A stretch of 14,756 nucleotides of DNA from positions 64,001-78,756 of the forward strand of contig FN648689.1 of NCBI GenBank assembly GCA_000310025.1, written 5' to 3'. The notes under the pieces were generated by a model, which was given only the letters and a program-made list of their open reading frames with translations, was not told where the DNA came from and made no database searches. The position numbers and the translations under genes are program-made. Shown piece after piece: positions 1 to 7,902 of this stretch; within the stretch, counting starts at the first letter, position 1, and every line of letters starts with the position of its first letter. This stretch comes from Ectocarpus siliculosus (Eukaryota > Sar > Phaeophyceae > Ectocarpales > Ectocarpaceae).

Positions 1-270
1 ATACTCTGGCGGGATCAGCCGCACTCCTTCAATTGCTTTTGCCACCCCCTTGTGACGCTACCGCCGCTTCATTACGGCAACATTACAACTTGACCAAATA
101 AGACGATTGTCGACAGATTTATCATTTCCTCCTTCTGGTTCGTCGAGGTTCGTTGTGCTCTTCGCGTCGACAAACACGCCAGCCACGTGAGCTGTTCGAG
201 CTTGGGAAACGTCACTGATGGCAACCGGCAGCTGATTCATACCAGATGTCGACACATGTTTTACTTTCAC
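1..270 (-). other. Weak candidate last exon or decayed ORF
   Basis: On the minus strand a frame is open from about 270 to a TAG at 60-58. It could be entered in phase 0 through an AG just before 270 or before 231, which would match the phase-0 donor of the exon ending at 407. Past the TAG the same frame stays open to the window edge and still looks protein-like (IEGVRLIPPEY). That would also fit an older ORF broken by one stop. Codons end in A or T more often than in the coiled-coil exons, and no heptads are visible, so it may be unrelated, for example a transposon remnant. I do not recognise the product. Confidence 0.2.
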
Positions 271-406
271 CTTGGCACCACGCTAACCCTACACACTCTA
301 ATGAGCCCGCTCCGGAGGCGTGCGATGAAAACAAAGCTAAGGTTCATTTGATCACAAGGGGCGGGGGGGGTGAAAAAAGTCCCCCATTGCGGAAAAGCCC
401 TCTCAC
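271..406. other. Intron sequence after the 407 donor
   Basis: Read on the minus strand, this follows the GTGAGA donor of the exon ending at 407. It holds a run of G (361-370 on the plus strand) and nothing else I can name. Confidence 0.4.
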
Positions 407-512
407 CTCGCCGAGGAGACCCTGCGTCTCCCGGACTTCTCGCAGCACAGCTTCGCCCATCGCGTTTTCTTCCCGCCTGGCCCTCCTTTCTTCCTCCAGC
501 AGGCAGGTCAAC
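407..512 (-). CDS. Coiled-coil gene, internal exon (most 3' sure exon)
   Basis: Exon of the large minus-strand coiled-coil gene. The donor is GAG|GTGAGA (intron from 406). The acceptor is CTCGCAAG|G with the exon starting at 512. It is 106 nt long: one base completes a split codon, followed by 35 codons. It begins LTCLLEEERRARREENAMGE and ends GLLGE, charged helix with Leu at heptad spacing. The split codon is GA from the exon ending at 1384 plus G here, giving Glu. This start closely resembles the end of the previous exon (LSELLEEERAARDEEASRRE), which suggests an internal duplication. The function is unknown; a structural or scaffold role is only an inference from coiled-coil content. Confidence 0.7.
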
Positions 513-696
513 CTTGCGAGGAGAGACGGTGATTAGCGTCAACACATCCGACACCGGAGCGACCAAACAAAGCGAAGAGACGACGTGCTGCGCAAAGAAG
601 CGTTGGCCGAAGCGGGGGAGTCGAATCGAGGCTTCCACCGTAAGCGAAAAAACAAACTCATGACACTTGTTTTTGCGGTAAGGGTTCGCGATGTTT

Positions 697-740
697 TCCT
701 CCTCCTCCTCCTCCTCCTCCTCCTCCTCCTCCTCCTCCTC
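697..740. repeat. (TCC)n microsatellite next to the gap
   Basis: A pure TCC/CTC tract of about 44 bp runs nearly up to the N block, and CTCCTCCTC resumes right after it. The repeat probably continues through the gap and caused the assembly break. It lies in the intron between the 1384 and 512 exons. Confidence 0.95.
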
Positions 741-744
741 ACTA

Positions 745-844
745 NNNNNNNNNNNNNNNNNNNNNNNNNNNNNNNNNNNNNNNNNNNNNNNNNNNNNNNN
801 NNNNNNNNNNNNNNNNNNNNNNNNNNNNNNNNNNNNNNNNNNNN
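745..844. other. Assembly gap of 100 N
   Basis: Exactly 100 N. A round 100 is often a placeholder for unknown length, so the true intron length here is not known. ORFs predicted through it mean nothing. Confidence 0.98.
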
Positions 845-1157
845 CTCCTCCTCAAGATGCTTTCGAAAACACGCTCGCCGAAGGCACGTCGTGGGCTTCT
901 TCTGCTACGCAAAATAACACGGTGTTGCCTGCGCTGTAACATTCGCTCGTCACCCCCCGGTAGCGCAGCCGTGGAGTTGTCAAGGCAAACAAGGGCTTGA
1001 ACCGCGGTGACTACTGTAGCACTCCAAGGACCGGAGGGTTTTGGCTTGAGAAACTGGTCCTACGTCCGTACTTGGCCCTCGTGAGGGGAAAAAACCAAAG
1101 TAGCATCATAGACTGCTGCGTACGATCGTATGCGTCGGGAGGATGTAGAAAAAAAGC

Positions 1158-1335
1158 AAACCGAGTGGTTGATCGCCGGATGGGAGTAGCAACAGCGAAC
1201 CGAGTGATTGATTGCTGGATCGCAGTAGGTACTCCAAACCAAAGTGGGTGATTGCTGGGTGGGAGTAGGTGAAGCAGATTGCTGGACCGGAGCAACTACA
1301 CAGACCAAAACCGAGTGGTTGATCAACTAGACGCA
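1158..1335. repeat. Degenerate tandem repeat, about 40 bp unit
   Basis: Units starting near 1158, 1198, 1239 and 1307 share an ACCGAGTGGTTGATTGCTGG-like core followed by GGGAGTAGG. The third is longer because its second half is repeated. The array is in the intron about 50 bp past the donor of the exon ending at 1384. Confidence 0.8.
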
Positions 1336-1383
1336 GCATGCGCAGCACCCAAAGAGGGCGGCGGCGGCGGCGTGCGTACAAAC

Positions 1384-1568
1384 TCTCGCCTGCTGGCTTC
1401 TTCGTCTCTGGCGGCCCTCTCTTCCTCCAGGAGCTCCGACAATCGCGCCGCCTCCTCCTTCGTGGCAACCCTCTCTCGCTCTCTCCGGCCCACCTCTTCG
1501 TGCAACAGGTTTCCTAACCTGGCCGCCTCCGCCGCCGCGGAGTCCCTCTGCTCCTCGAGCTCTCTCTC
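1384..1568 (-). CDS. Coiled-coil gene, internal exon
   Basis: The acceptor is GTTAACCTTCAG|GAG with the exon starting at 1568 in phase 0. There are 61 codons plus two bases (185 nt). I place the donor at GA|GTTTGT (1383) because only this choice gives the two leftover bases needed by the exon starting at 512; as a donor it is weak. The protein is almost pure E/R/A/L helix: it opens with ERELEEQRDSAAAEAARLGN and ends LSELLEEERAARDEEASRRE. Two or three segments of about 22-25 residues resemble each other (LGNLLHEEVGRRERE, LSELLEEERAARDEE, and LTCLLEEERRARREE in the next exon). The family is not recognised. Confidence 0.75.
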
Positions 1569-1599
1569 CTGAAGGTTAACGGCCGAAACGACCCGAAAT

Positions 1600-1800
1600 G
1601 AGGTTCAACGCGTTAGAAAAACGCTTTCAAAGTCTACGCGACCCCGTGGCAGAGGTTCAACATGCTTAAAACAGGTTTTGTGCATACATAGGCCGATAAT
1701 CGAGCTTCAACTGGAAAACGGGTTATAAAGCTATGATCCATGTTGTAGAGGTTTAACATTTTCGTCGGCTGTTACCCATGCTAGAGGCTCAACATGCCTT
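1600..1800. repeat. Degenerate repeat with GAGGTTCAACATG core
   Basis: The core AGAGGTTCAACATGCTT recurs with changes near 1600, 1651, 1702, 1747 and 1782, at spacings of 35-50 bp. The acceptor of the 1568 exon (1569-1581) carries a similar string, GAAGGTTAACG. The array may therefore include the splice site, but that last match is short. Confidence 0.6.
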
Positions 1801-2628
1801 TAGGATATACGATATGTGCAATTGAACCGTCTTGGATCGGTCGTAGTCGACACGAAAGGTTCGGGTACAAGAGACCTACCGAACCACAAAAATACGGGGA
1901 TTCGGTCTATCGACACAGCCGAGATTCCAGAATAGTGTTCAATACTACCACAACGGTTTCCGCGAGAAGGGCACCATAGCAACGACGTGAGTTTGTTGAG
2001 TCGGTGGCCAGTGGGTCCGCTCATGGCACACACATGACATTCCACGTCGCTTGATAGCTAGAATCCATGATCGTCACCCATGACCACCGATTCTGGATTG
2101 CTGCAGAGACTCTATCGACAAGACCGAAGGCTACATAACCCGAACACGCACAGCAGTCGGTGCATGAGTACCTCGCGTCCAACGCGAATGAATGCGTCAC
2201 TGGGATGACAAGAATTCAGCTCGTCTACAGCATGATTCGCCAGGGGAGGGGAGGGATCTTGAAGAAGTGTCTGCTATCTCGAATGAGTTGCAAGAAAACA
2301 CGTTCTGCCTAGCCCCCGTCCAAGCAGTTCTATAAAGATTTGACGCATGTTGAAGTCCTATCAATAGCTCGTTTGTTGTTGAGAATGCCGGGTAGACTCC
2401 TCAGCGACCTCGCCGAACTGTGCCCATCCTTCAACACAAAAGCCTGCCCCAAGAATACGTCCAGGCTTCTAGATCACTATTCCCATCGTCGAGTGTGCCT
2501 CACTCAAACCGATGAAGACTTGAGCACATCCTCCGTGAGCTTCGCCTCGAGTAGGTAGTCGTCCGAAACCAAAGAAAACAAGCATACACTTGAGCCTCAC
2601 CCAACAACAATACCCCACGCAACCATAC
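1801..2628. other. Intron, no gene or repeat seen
   Basis: Intron between the exon ending at 2629 (donor AAG|GTATGG) and the exon starting at 1568. I see only short open frames without good splice signals and no clear repeat. Confidence 0.4.
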
Positions 2629-2859
2629 CTTGTCTCGGCCGCGGGAAATTTCCTGAGAGTTCGACAGGAACTCTCTCCGGGCTTTCTCGACGCTCTGGAC
2701 CTCTTCCTTGAGCTGGGACTGTAGGGTTTCCTGGGATCGCAAGAGGCGGTCCTTGTCCTGTTGCTGCTGGAGGGCCTCCGTTTTGTAACGGTCGATTTGC
2801 TCCGAGAGGGCGGAGAGCCTTTCCTCCAGCAGAGACGCCTTGCCCTCTAGCAACTCCGT
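2629..2859 (-). CDS. Coiled-coil gene, longest internal exon
   Basis: 77 codons, phase 0 at both ends (231 nt). The donor is GACAAG|GTATGG. The acceptor is taken as TACGCCCAG|ACG because it is the only AG between an in-frame TGA upstream and the coil. Its pyrimidine tract is poor, and the coil-like residues ARDEYAQ just upstream could mean an unusual acceptor. The heptads are clear: LLEGKASLLEERLSALSEQI early, a Gln cluster (LQQQQDK) in the middle, then QSQLKEEVQSVEKARREF. This is typical long alpha-helical coiled coil as in myosin-tail-like or golgin-like proteins, but no family signature is visible. Confidence 0.75.
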
Positions 2860-3568
2860 CTGGGCGTATTCGTCGCGCGCCAAATCGCAACGTCCGTGTC
2901 AACGTCGAGTCGCAAAAGTGAGCAGTCAGCGGTAGGGGAGGAATGCTCGCTGGTTTGTTGTTTTGCGATCGTGAGTTGGCCAATGATCTCTCGCGACAAC
3001 CCTTGCGTTTGATTTGCTCATGTGCATGGAACTATTTACACCACAACATCTGAGCAGGGGGGCGGGGGGGGCGGGTGGCTGTCATCGGTTGTGAGAATTT
3101 GTGTATGTGAAAGCAAAAAAAATGAGAAGAAAAAAAAAAAACTCAACCCCTCATCGCGCACATGGTCGCCTTGGCCCGGCTTCCGGACGTGCCGTTGCTG
3201 ACCAACCCCCTTTCCTTTTGTTTTCCCACGACACCGTTGAGTCTAGCCTATTGCTCCAAGAACGATGCTGGCAAGGGTTCAACAGCCGGACGATGAGTCT
3301 CTCGCCGTACATTTCAGGAAAATTCAGGACTAAAAAAAAAACGGTGAGCCTACTCACGACGGCTTAGACGTATGGTGAGCAGGAGGTATGGAAAAGCATT
3401 CTTCATCGAAAAATCGGGCAAACCAAAAACACGCTGTTTAACGTCCACAGTGGCGTGGAACGATTTGAATTTGCTACCGACGGACAACGGGAATCGTCAT
3501 GGCTCCCGGGCAGAACCCATTGTGCATTAAAAAAACTTCGAGACCCGAAAGGGCCGGAAAACAATGTA
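2860..3568. other. Intron, poly-G and poly-A tracts only
   Basis: Plus-strand G-rich tract at 3056-3074 and A runs at 3114-3139 and 3331-3340. No exon or named element is evident. Confidence 0.4.
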
Positions 3569-3935
3569 GACCTCAATTTTAGCCCGCACGACGACTCGCT
3601 TTATCAACGTTACGGTTTGAGGTCGAAGTTCTAACTCACAAGACGGCTCGACTTGTAACGGTTTGAGGTTGACGCTCTAACTCACATGGCGACTCGCATA
3701 ACCAACGTCAGGATTTTACTTGTCAACGTCACGATGTGAGGCCGAAGCTATAACTCACACACACGACGGCTCGCCCTACCGTCAGGATTTGATGGCCGAA
3801 ATCCCAACTCGCACGACGACCTGCCTTATCAACGTCGCGATTCGCGGTCGAAGTTCAAACTCGCATGACGACTGTGCCTCATCAACGTCACGATTAGAGG
3901 TCGAAACTCCAACTCTCACGATGGACTCGCCTTAT
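3569..3935. repeat. Degenerate tandem array, about 52 bp unit
   Basis: Six to seven units begin with CAACGTCACGAT-like sequence at about 3605, 3654, 3724, 3779, 3830 and 3883. They run through GAGGTCGAAGTTC and end ACTCGCCTTAT. A short extra piece is at 3713-3723 and a partial unit at 3569-3604. The last unit overlaps the 3' end and donor of the exon ending at 3931: on the minus strand the unit boundary reads GATAAG|GCGAGTC, which is the exon/intron junction itself. The plus-strand ORF here (3720-4025) is just the repeat being read. Confidence 0.85.
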
Positions 3936-4005
3936 CTTGGAGCCGCTGGCGGTGGCCCCTCTCCGCTTCCAGTTCGTGGCAGGCGGCGCGGTAGTCACTC
4001 TCAGC
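3931..4005 (-). CDS. Coiled-coil gene, 25-codon exon with GC donor
   Basis: 75 nt, phase 0 at both ends. The acceptor is CACGCTTCCAG|GCT, with a branch-like CTAAT about 35 nt upstream. The donor is AAG|GCGAGT, a textbook GC-AG type donor. It encodes AESDYRAACHELEAERGHRQ followed by RLQDK, which continues the heptad helix. It fits in frame between the exons ending at 5100 and starting at 2859, both phase 0. It is short and easily missed. The GC donor is the main risk in the call, but sequence, phase and context all agree. Confidence 0.7.
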
Positions 4006-4460
4006 CTGGAAGCGTGGCGTCATGAGCTAGCTGATTAGGTTGTTGGTCAGCAAGGGCACAGATGTCAATCAAGCTGTGCAGGCCATTCGGTTGCATTGCC
4101 GATCCGAACATGGTTCTGACAGCGTTCTGCTTGAACAGCAACGGTACATACGCCAATCAAAAAGCAAAAAGTGAGTGTTTTTCACGGTAGTTTGGGTGAA
4201 CAATAATCTGTTCCCCGATCACACAGTTCACAAGACTGGTGGACCCTAAACCCAACCCTAACCCAACATCTGCACCCCAAGACTCACGGAAACCGCCGCC
4301 TTGTCGGTGGCATCCTTCAACCGCTTCAGGTGCGCTCGCAACACCTCAACCTGGGGAGCAAAATAGTGTGCCGTGGATGGCCAAAGAAAGAAAAACACCA
4401 ACGGAAAACGACTCGATCAGGCGAGGAGCACAGGGCGTGGCATGTATGCAGTACGGTCAA
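4006..4460. other. Intron with telomere-like tract
   Basis: No exon is seen. At 4243-4263 the plus strand reads CCCTAAACCCAACCCTAACC and one more C, like degenerate telomere repeat. It could be an interstitial telomeric tract or chance. Confidence 0.5.
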
Positions 4461-4677
4461 CCGTAAACGACACAAGATAACACACCCCCTGGACCGATTT
4501 TCAAAGCTCTATTACTCCACGACAAAGAGGATGCACAAACAAAATTATGCATTTCCGAAAAATTCTCGACGAGACGGTTCCAACGCCGTCGTTTTCGGCG
4601 CTGTGGCTCTTCCTGGTATTGAGAAATCGAGCTTTGAAAATCGGTCCAGGGAGTGTGTTATCTTGTGTCATATACGG
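4461..4677. mobile_element. MITE-like element copy 1
   Basis: 217 bp with terminal inverted repeats of about 60 bp. The left end is CCGTAAACGACACAAGATAA; the right end, reversed, is CCGTATATGACACAAGATAA. Both arms continue through ACCGATTTTCAAAGCTC. It has no coding capacity of its own. The flanks are AA on both sides where the sister copies have TA, so the TA duplication is mutated or absent here. The interior (TTCTCGACGAGACGGTTCCA) is shared with copies 2 and 3. It is non-autonomous; the TA target of the sister copies suggests movement by a Tc1/mariner-type transposase, which is not encoded in the window. Confidence 0.85.
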
Positions 4678-4765
4678 AAGTGACCGCGTCACACGCTTCC
4701 CGGACACAGCCTCACTACACATCATCATCGAACCTGGCAGGAATGAAAATATATAAACCGTCACA

Positions 4766-4947
4766 ACAGCAGCAAGACAAAGGTACGTACAACGTCTGGC
4801 CTGATAGAACGCCAGTCCGGGGAAGTTCTATCAAACCCTTCGTCATCAAAACGTGGCAAGAAGAACAAGATTTCAACCACTTAGAAGAACAGCAGCAAAA
4901 AAAAGTACAACGTTCGGCCTGATTAAACATTAGTTCGGGGAATTTTC
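4766..4947. repeat. Direct duplication of about 55-60 bp
   Basis: 4766-4827 and 4890-4947 are diverged copies: both run ACAGCAGCAA, then GTACAACGT, GGCCTGAT, and a GTCCGGGGAA or GTTCGGGGAA end. They are about 120 bp apart in the intron between the 5100 and 4005 exons. Confidence 0.75.
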
Positions 4948-5099
4948 CGAAAAGGGTAGGGGTATTAGTTTCGAACCAAACAAACGGAACAGCACACCGG
5001 ACTCAGAAAAACAAACCTTTGGTGCGCTTCGAACTAAGTTCAAAATGACTCGAGCACGGGAGGAAAGGCCAAGCGCACCCGGACATTGACGGCGCTTAC

Positions 5100-5219
5100 C
5101 TCGCGCTCTTCCGAGACTAGGGAGTCGCGGAGGGCCCACTTCTCTTGCTCGACTCTCTCGATCTTGGCGTAGCACTCCTCCCGGGCATCCAGGGCCGCTC
5201 TCCGACCACCATACTTGGC
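5100..5219 (-). CDS. Coiled-coil gene, 40-codon exon
   Basis: 120 nt, phase 0 at both ends. The acceptor is GCGCCGTCAG|GCC and the donor CGCGAG|GTAAGC, a strong site. It begins AKYGGRRAALDAREECYAKI and ends LRDSLVSEERE. The first few residues (AKYGG) are less helical than the rest. A diverged copy of the acceptor and first exon bases lies about 110 bp upstream in the transcript (5302-5348). Confidence 0.75.
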
Positions 5220-5301
5220 CTGACGGCGCAATCAAGTGGTTTATTGATACACGGAGATGTAAAGGTAGAATGAAGGTCATGAAATGACGGAAATTCGTCT
5301 C

Positions 5302-5348
5302 AGGGCAGCTCTCCGACCACCATGCTTTGGCCGCACGGTGCCATCAAG
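5302..5348. repeat. Decayed copy of exon-5219 acceptor region
   Basis: Aligns over about 46 bp with 5191-5236, sharing CTCTCCGACCACCAT and a CATCAAG/AATCAAG end with a handful of changes. The CAG acceptor is lost in this copy, and no donor follows the short exon piece, so it is probably not spliced. Confidence 0.8.
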
Positions 5349-5507
5349 AGGATGGGGAAAATATCGCACTCGGAATGGTCACGTGACGAAATGATGAAGA
5401 AATGGGTCGGCGAAAGCAACCATCATCACAAGAAAAAAAAAAGAAGAGATATGCGCCAACCGCCGGAAGCGGCATCACCCTATTTTCAGCCCGAAAACAA
5501 GGAGGAG

Positions 5508-5508
5508 G

Positions 5509-5544
<36 letters not shown>
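5508..5544. repeat. (GTT)n microsatellite
   Basis: About 12 uninterrupted GTT units in the intron between the 6175 and 5219 exons. The plus-strand ORFs that read it as poly-Val or poly-Cys are not supported by anything else. Confidence 0.95.
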
Positions 5545-5970
5545 TAATCACATCAAAAACCGTTCCGGTCTCCGCTCAGTACCTTCCATTGTCGGTACTG
5601 CTCCAACTGACGAGGACGCTTTCCGTGGTCACAAGCCAACTACCCCAATAAAAAAAATAAAAATGGACCTCAGAAGGGTTCTCCAAGACGCGATTTGTTT
5701 CTCAGGTGAAGGGGGCTAACGCGCCCTCAAACTGTCCCGCTAGCACTATTCTCGGGGATGTACGCTGGCACGGTCAGCGGTCAGCAGACCATAAAACTGG
5801 CATGACAAACAAAACGCTGTAAAACTCGTCTTGAAAGGATTCGAGGCACGTGTGTGTCGCCCTCAACACGTCTGTGTGAGACACATCGCTTCTTCTTTTA
5901 AGACCCTCCCGTTCGCAAAAAAAGCGCCGTTGCGTACTCAGCTCCAATCGGTAAAAAAAAGTCGAAAGCT

Positions 5971-6190
5971 ATCTCGGTATTCACAGAAAAGCGATCACAA
6001 AGCAATATTCTTGCAAAGGAGCACTTTGCCCACATGTCACCATCTGTTCCTGAAGCCTTGGAATCCTGAAGCCACCTCGGTAATCATGAAAAAACCACCA
6101 AGGCGAAATTCTTGCGAAAAAAAGGCGAAGTTCTTGCGAATTACTACGAACCTCGCCTCCGACATGCCATTTACCTGCTCCTGAAGCCTG
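5971..6190. repeat. Tandem duplication spanning a splice donor
   Basis: Two diverged units: about 5971-6074, beginning TCTCGGTATTCACAGAAAA, and about 6075-6190, beginning CCTCGGTAATCATGAAAA. The second includes the last exon bases and donor at 6175/6174 (CATTTACCTGCTCCTGAAGCC on the plus strand). The first holds a decayed match at 6033-6059 (CACCATCTGTTCCTGAAGCC) that has lost the GT. A smaller repeat of GGCGAAATTCTTGCGAA lies inside (6101-6142). Confidence 0.7.
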
Positions 6191-6367
6191 ACAAGCTTCC
6201 GTTCCGCCGCCTGCAGGCGTCCCAGCTCCGCCTCCCACCGCCCCCGTATCTCTCGCAAGCCCTCCATGGCGTCGCCGCCGGCGTTCTCGACCTTGCCCGT
6301 GACCCACGCTCTGAGCCCTCTCGCCCCGTCGACCCGCCGCATGATTCGGGACAGCACTCGCTCAAGC
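6175..6367 (-). CDS. Coiled-coil gene, exon with several possible acceptors
   Basis: The donor is GAGCAG|GTAAAT, phase 0, matching the exon that starts at 5219. At the 5' end there are three AG sites within 11 nt: CTCCAAG| (exon start 6367), CTTGAG| (6360) and GCGAG| (6356), one for each intron phase. The 6360 site would join in frame straight to the exon ending at 13756. The 6356 site would fit an optional exon at 8876-8786. The coding begins LERVLSRIMRRVDGARGLRA and ends LQAAERKLVRLQEQ: a basic, less regular first half and a clear coil in the second. Confidence 0.65.
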
Positions 6368-6399
6368 CTTGGAGAGGATTGTCATGGGGAGGAGGAAGA

Positions 6400-6700
6400 G
6401 GCGTCGCGGAGCAGGGGTGGGGGGTTGGTGTCGGGGAGATTGGGAATAGGGATAGGGTTAGGGATGCAAGAGGAGGAGGCAGCAGCAGTCAGCGAGCGAG
6501 CGAGAGGCTTCGCGGGGGTGGTGTGGGGGAGAAAAAGGCTACAAAAAAGGCTAGGGCTAGTGCTAGCGCTACAGATAGAGGAAGAGACAAAACGACAACA
6601 AGGGAGAGGCGGGGCGGAGAACGGGGTGCGGGGTGGTTATGGGGGAGATGAAAGGTCAAAAGATGGGGTTAGGGATAGAAGAGGAGGAAGCAGGTCATAA
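6400..6700. repeat. G-rich purine tract with TTAGGG-like repeats
   Basis: 6453-6487 and 6663-6694 are direct copies (GGGTTAGGGAT, then AGAGGAGGA, GCAG). GGGATAGGGTTAGGG-like strings also occur at 6439-6460, and a further GGGTTAGG near 6808. On the plus strand this tract has many G runs that could form G-quadruplexes. The plus-strand ORFs of 140-180 codons across it are low-complexity readings. Confidence 0.7.
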
Positions 6701-6849
6701 GCGGGGTGCGCCGCGGGGCACGGGGGTGGGGGAGGGTGTCGTTTTGCGGCGAAAGGGTTACTTAGCGTCAGAGTCAAGGTTGGGGTACATGTATTAGGGA
6801 TCCAGTAGGGTTAGGCTGTTAACGATGACACGCCCTGGGCAAAACGCCC

Positions 6850-7110
6850 GACCCTGATTTGACATCGAACCACTACCCCTGTTCGACGTCAAGCCGGCAC
6901 GACCAGAACCGTCCGAAGAGTGTCACGCCCCCATCCCAGGACCAACCCTCACCATTTCATCGAATCGTTCTGGTCGACGACCAGCAGGACTAGAGTACTC
7001 AAGTAGAAGTATAAAATATCGCCCTAAACGTGGCATGTCCCCATCCCAAAATCGCTTCCACCTGACCCTCACTACACACCGAACCGCGTCTGTCGGACGT
7101 CCGACAGGCG
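6850..7110. repeat. Three diverged units, each with a palindrome
   Basis: Units start near 6850, 6944 and 7063 with ACCCT(C/G)A...CGAA(C/T)C. Each holds an inverted repeat: stem 6859-6870 with 6881-6892 (11 of 12 pairs), CTGGTCG/CGACCAG at 6970-6984, and a perfect 18-bp palindrome at 7090-7107 (CTGTCGGACGTCCGACAG). The palindrome sequence differs between units while pairing is kept. Confidence 0.65.
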
Positions 7111-7435
7111 GCACAAGCCACATCCGAGTTCGCTTAACAGCGTCCAAGCCTCCTGGGCTATGTACGTTCGACTGACACAATCCAAGGGAGGTTGTCGTGA
7201 AACACACCACCTCCCGACAACCACCCGATCATCATAGTTATGCAGGAGTATATTCTTAGCGCATTACGACGTCGACCATACGAAAGATCATCAATCACCG
7301 AAATCGACATCACAATAGTTGAGGCGGTTGGTCTTTCCTAAAATATTCGCGACCGAGCGACCACTCGTGGGAGGTGGTGCCACTGGCAAATCCAGGCAGG
7401 AGGGCCAACCCACGGCTGACCCACAGCTGCCAGCT
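7111..7435. other. No feature seen
   Basis: Non-coding by eye on both strands; no repeat or element that I can support. Confidence 0.4.
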
Positions 7436-7573
7436 GTGATGAGGTTTCCCAAGGTCGATAGCAAATAGATCAAGACAGCTGACGCGTTTTTAACTCGAAC
7501 GGATGTGATGGAGGTCCCCAAGCTCGATAGCAAATAGCTCAAGACAGCTGTCGTGCTTTTGACTCGAATGGCT
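7436..7573. repeat. Tandem duplication, 69 bp unit
   Basis: 7436-7504 and 7505-7573 are aligned copies sharing CGATAGCAAATAG and TCAAGACAGCTG, ending AACTCGAACGGAT or GACTCGAATGGCT. Because 69 is a multiple of three, the minus strand reads as a duplicated peptide, but no start or splice site supports a gene. Confidence 0.85.
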
Positions 7574-7683
7574 CCACCAACCTTAACGAACTAAACAAAG
7601 AAAATAAAAAATCACAAATCAGTTTACACCGCGAAAAAGAAAATTCTTGAGATTCTTGAGAAAGATGTACAAATCAGTACATA

Positions 7684-7902
7684 ACGTATACGGCACGAGA
7701 TAGCACACCACCTGCACCGATTTTCAAAGCTCGATCACGCCGCGACGAAGAGGATGCATAACACGAAACGATACACTTTCGGAGAGCTCTCGACGAGACT
7801 GCCTCAACGCCGCCGTTTGTCGGCGCTGCGACTCTTTCTGCTGTTGAGAATCGAGCTTTGAAAATCGGTCCAGAGGGTGTGTGTTTCTTGTGTCGTATAC
7901 GG
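7684..7902. mobile_element. MITE-like element copy 2
   Basis: 219 bp, same family and orientation as the copy at 4461. The left end is ACGTATACGGCACGAGATAG and the right end, reversed, is CCGTATACGACACAAGAAAC; both arms continue into ACCGATTTTCAAAGCTCGAT. It is flanked by TA at 7682-7683 and 7903-7904, which fits a TA target duplication. The left arm is more diverged than the right. Confidence 0.85.

Noticed and set aside
585-942. ORFs crossing the N block
   Set aside because: They read through 100 unknown bases and a microsatellite.
3720-4025. Plus-strand ORF with repeated peptide
   Set aside because: It is the translation of the 52-bp tandem repeat and of the reverse of the coiled-coil exon at 3931-4005.
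5402-5719. Plus ORF with poly-Cys or poly-Val
   Set aside because: Produced by the (GTT)n tract; no splice or start support.
6112-6700. Plus ORFs of 144-179 codons
   Set aside because: They are the reverse of the minus exon 6175-6367 followed by low-complexity G-rich repeat.
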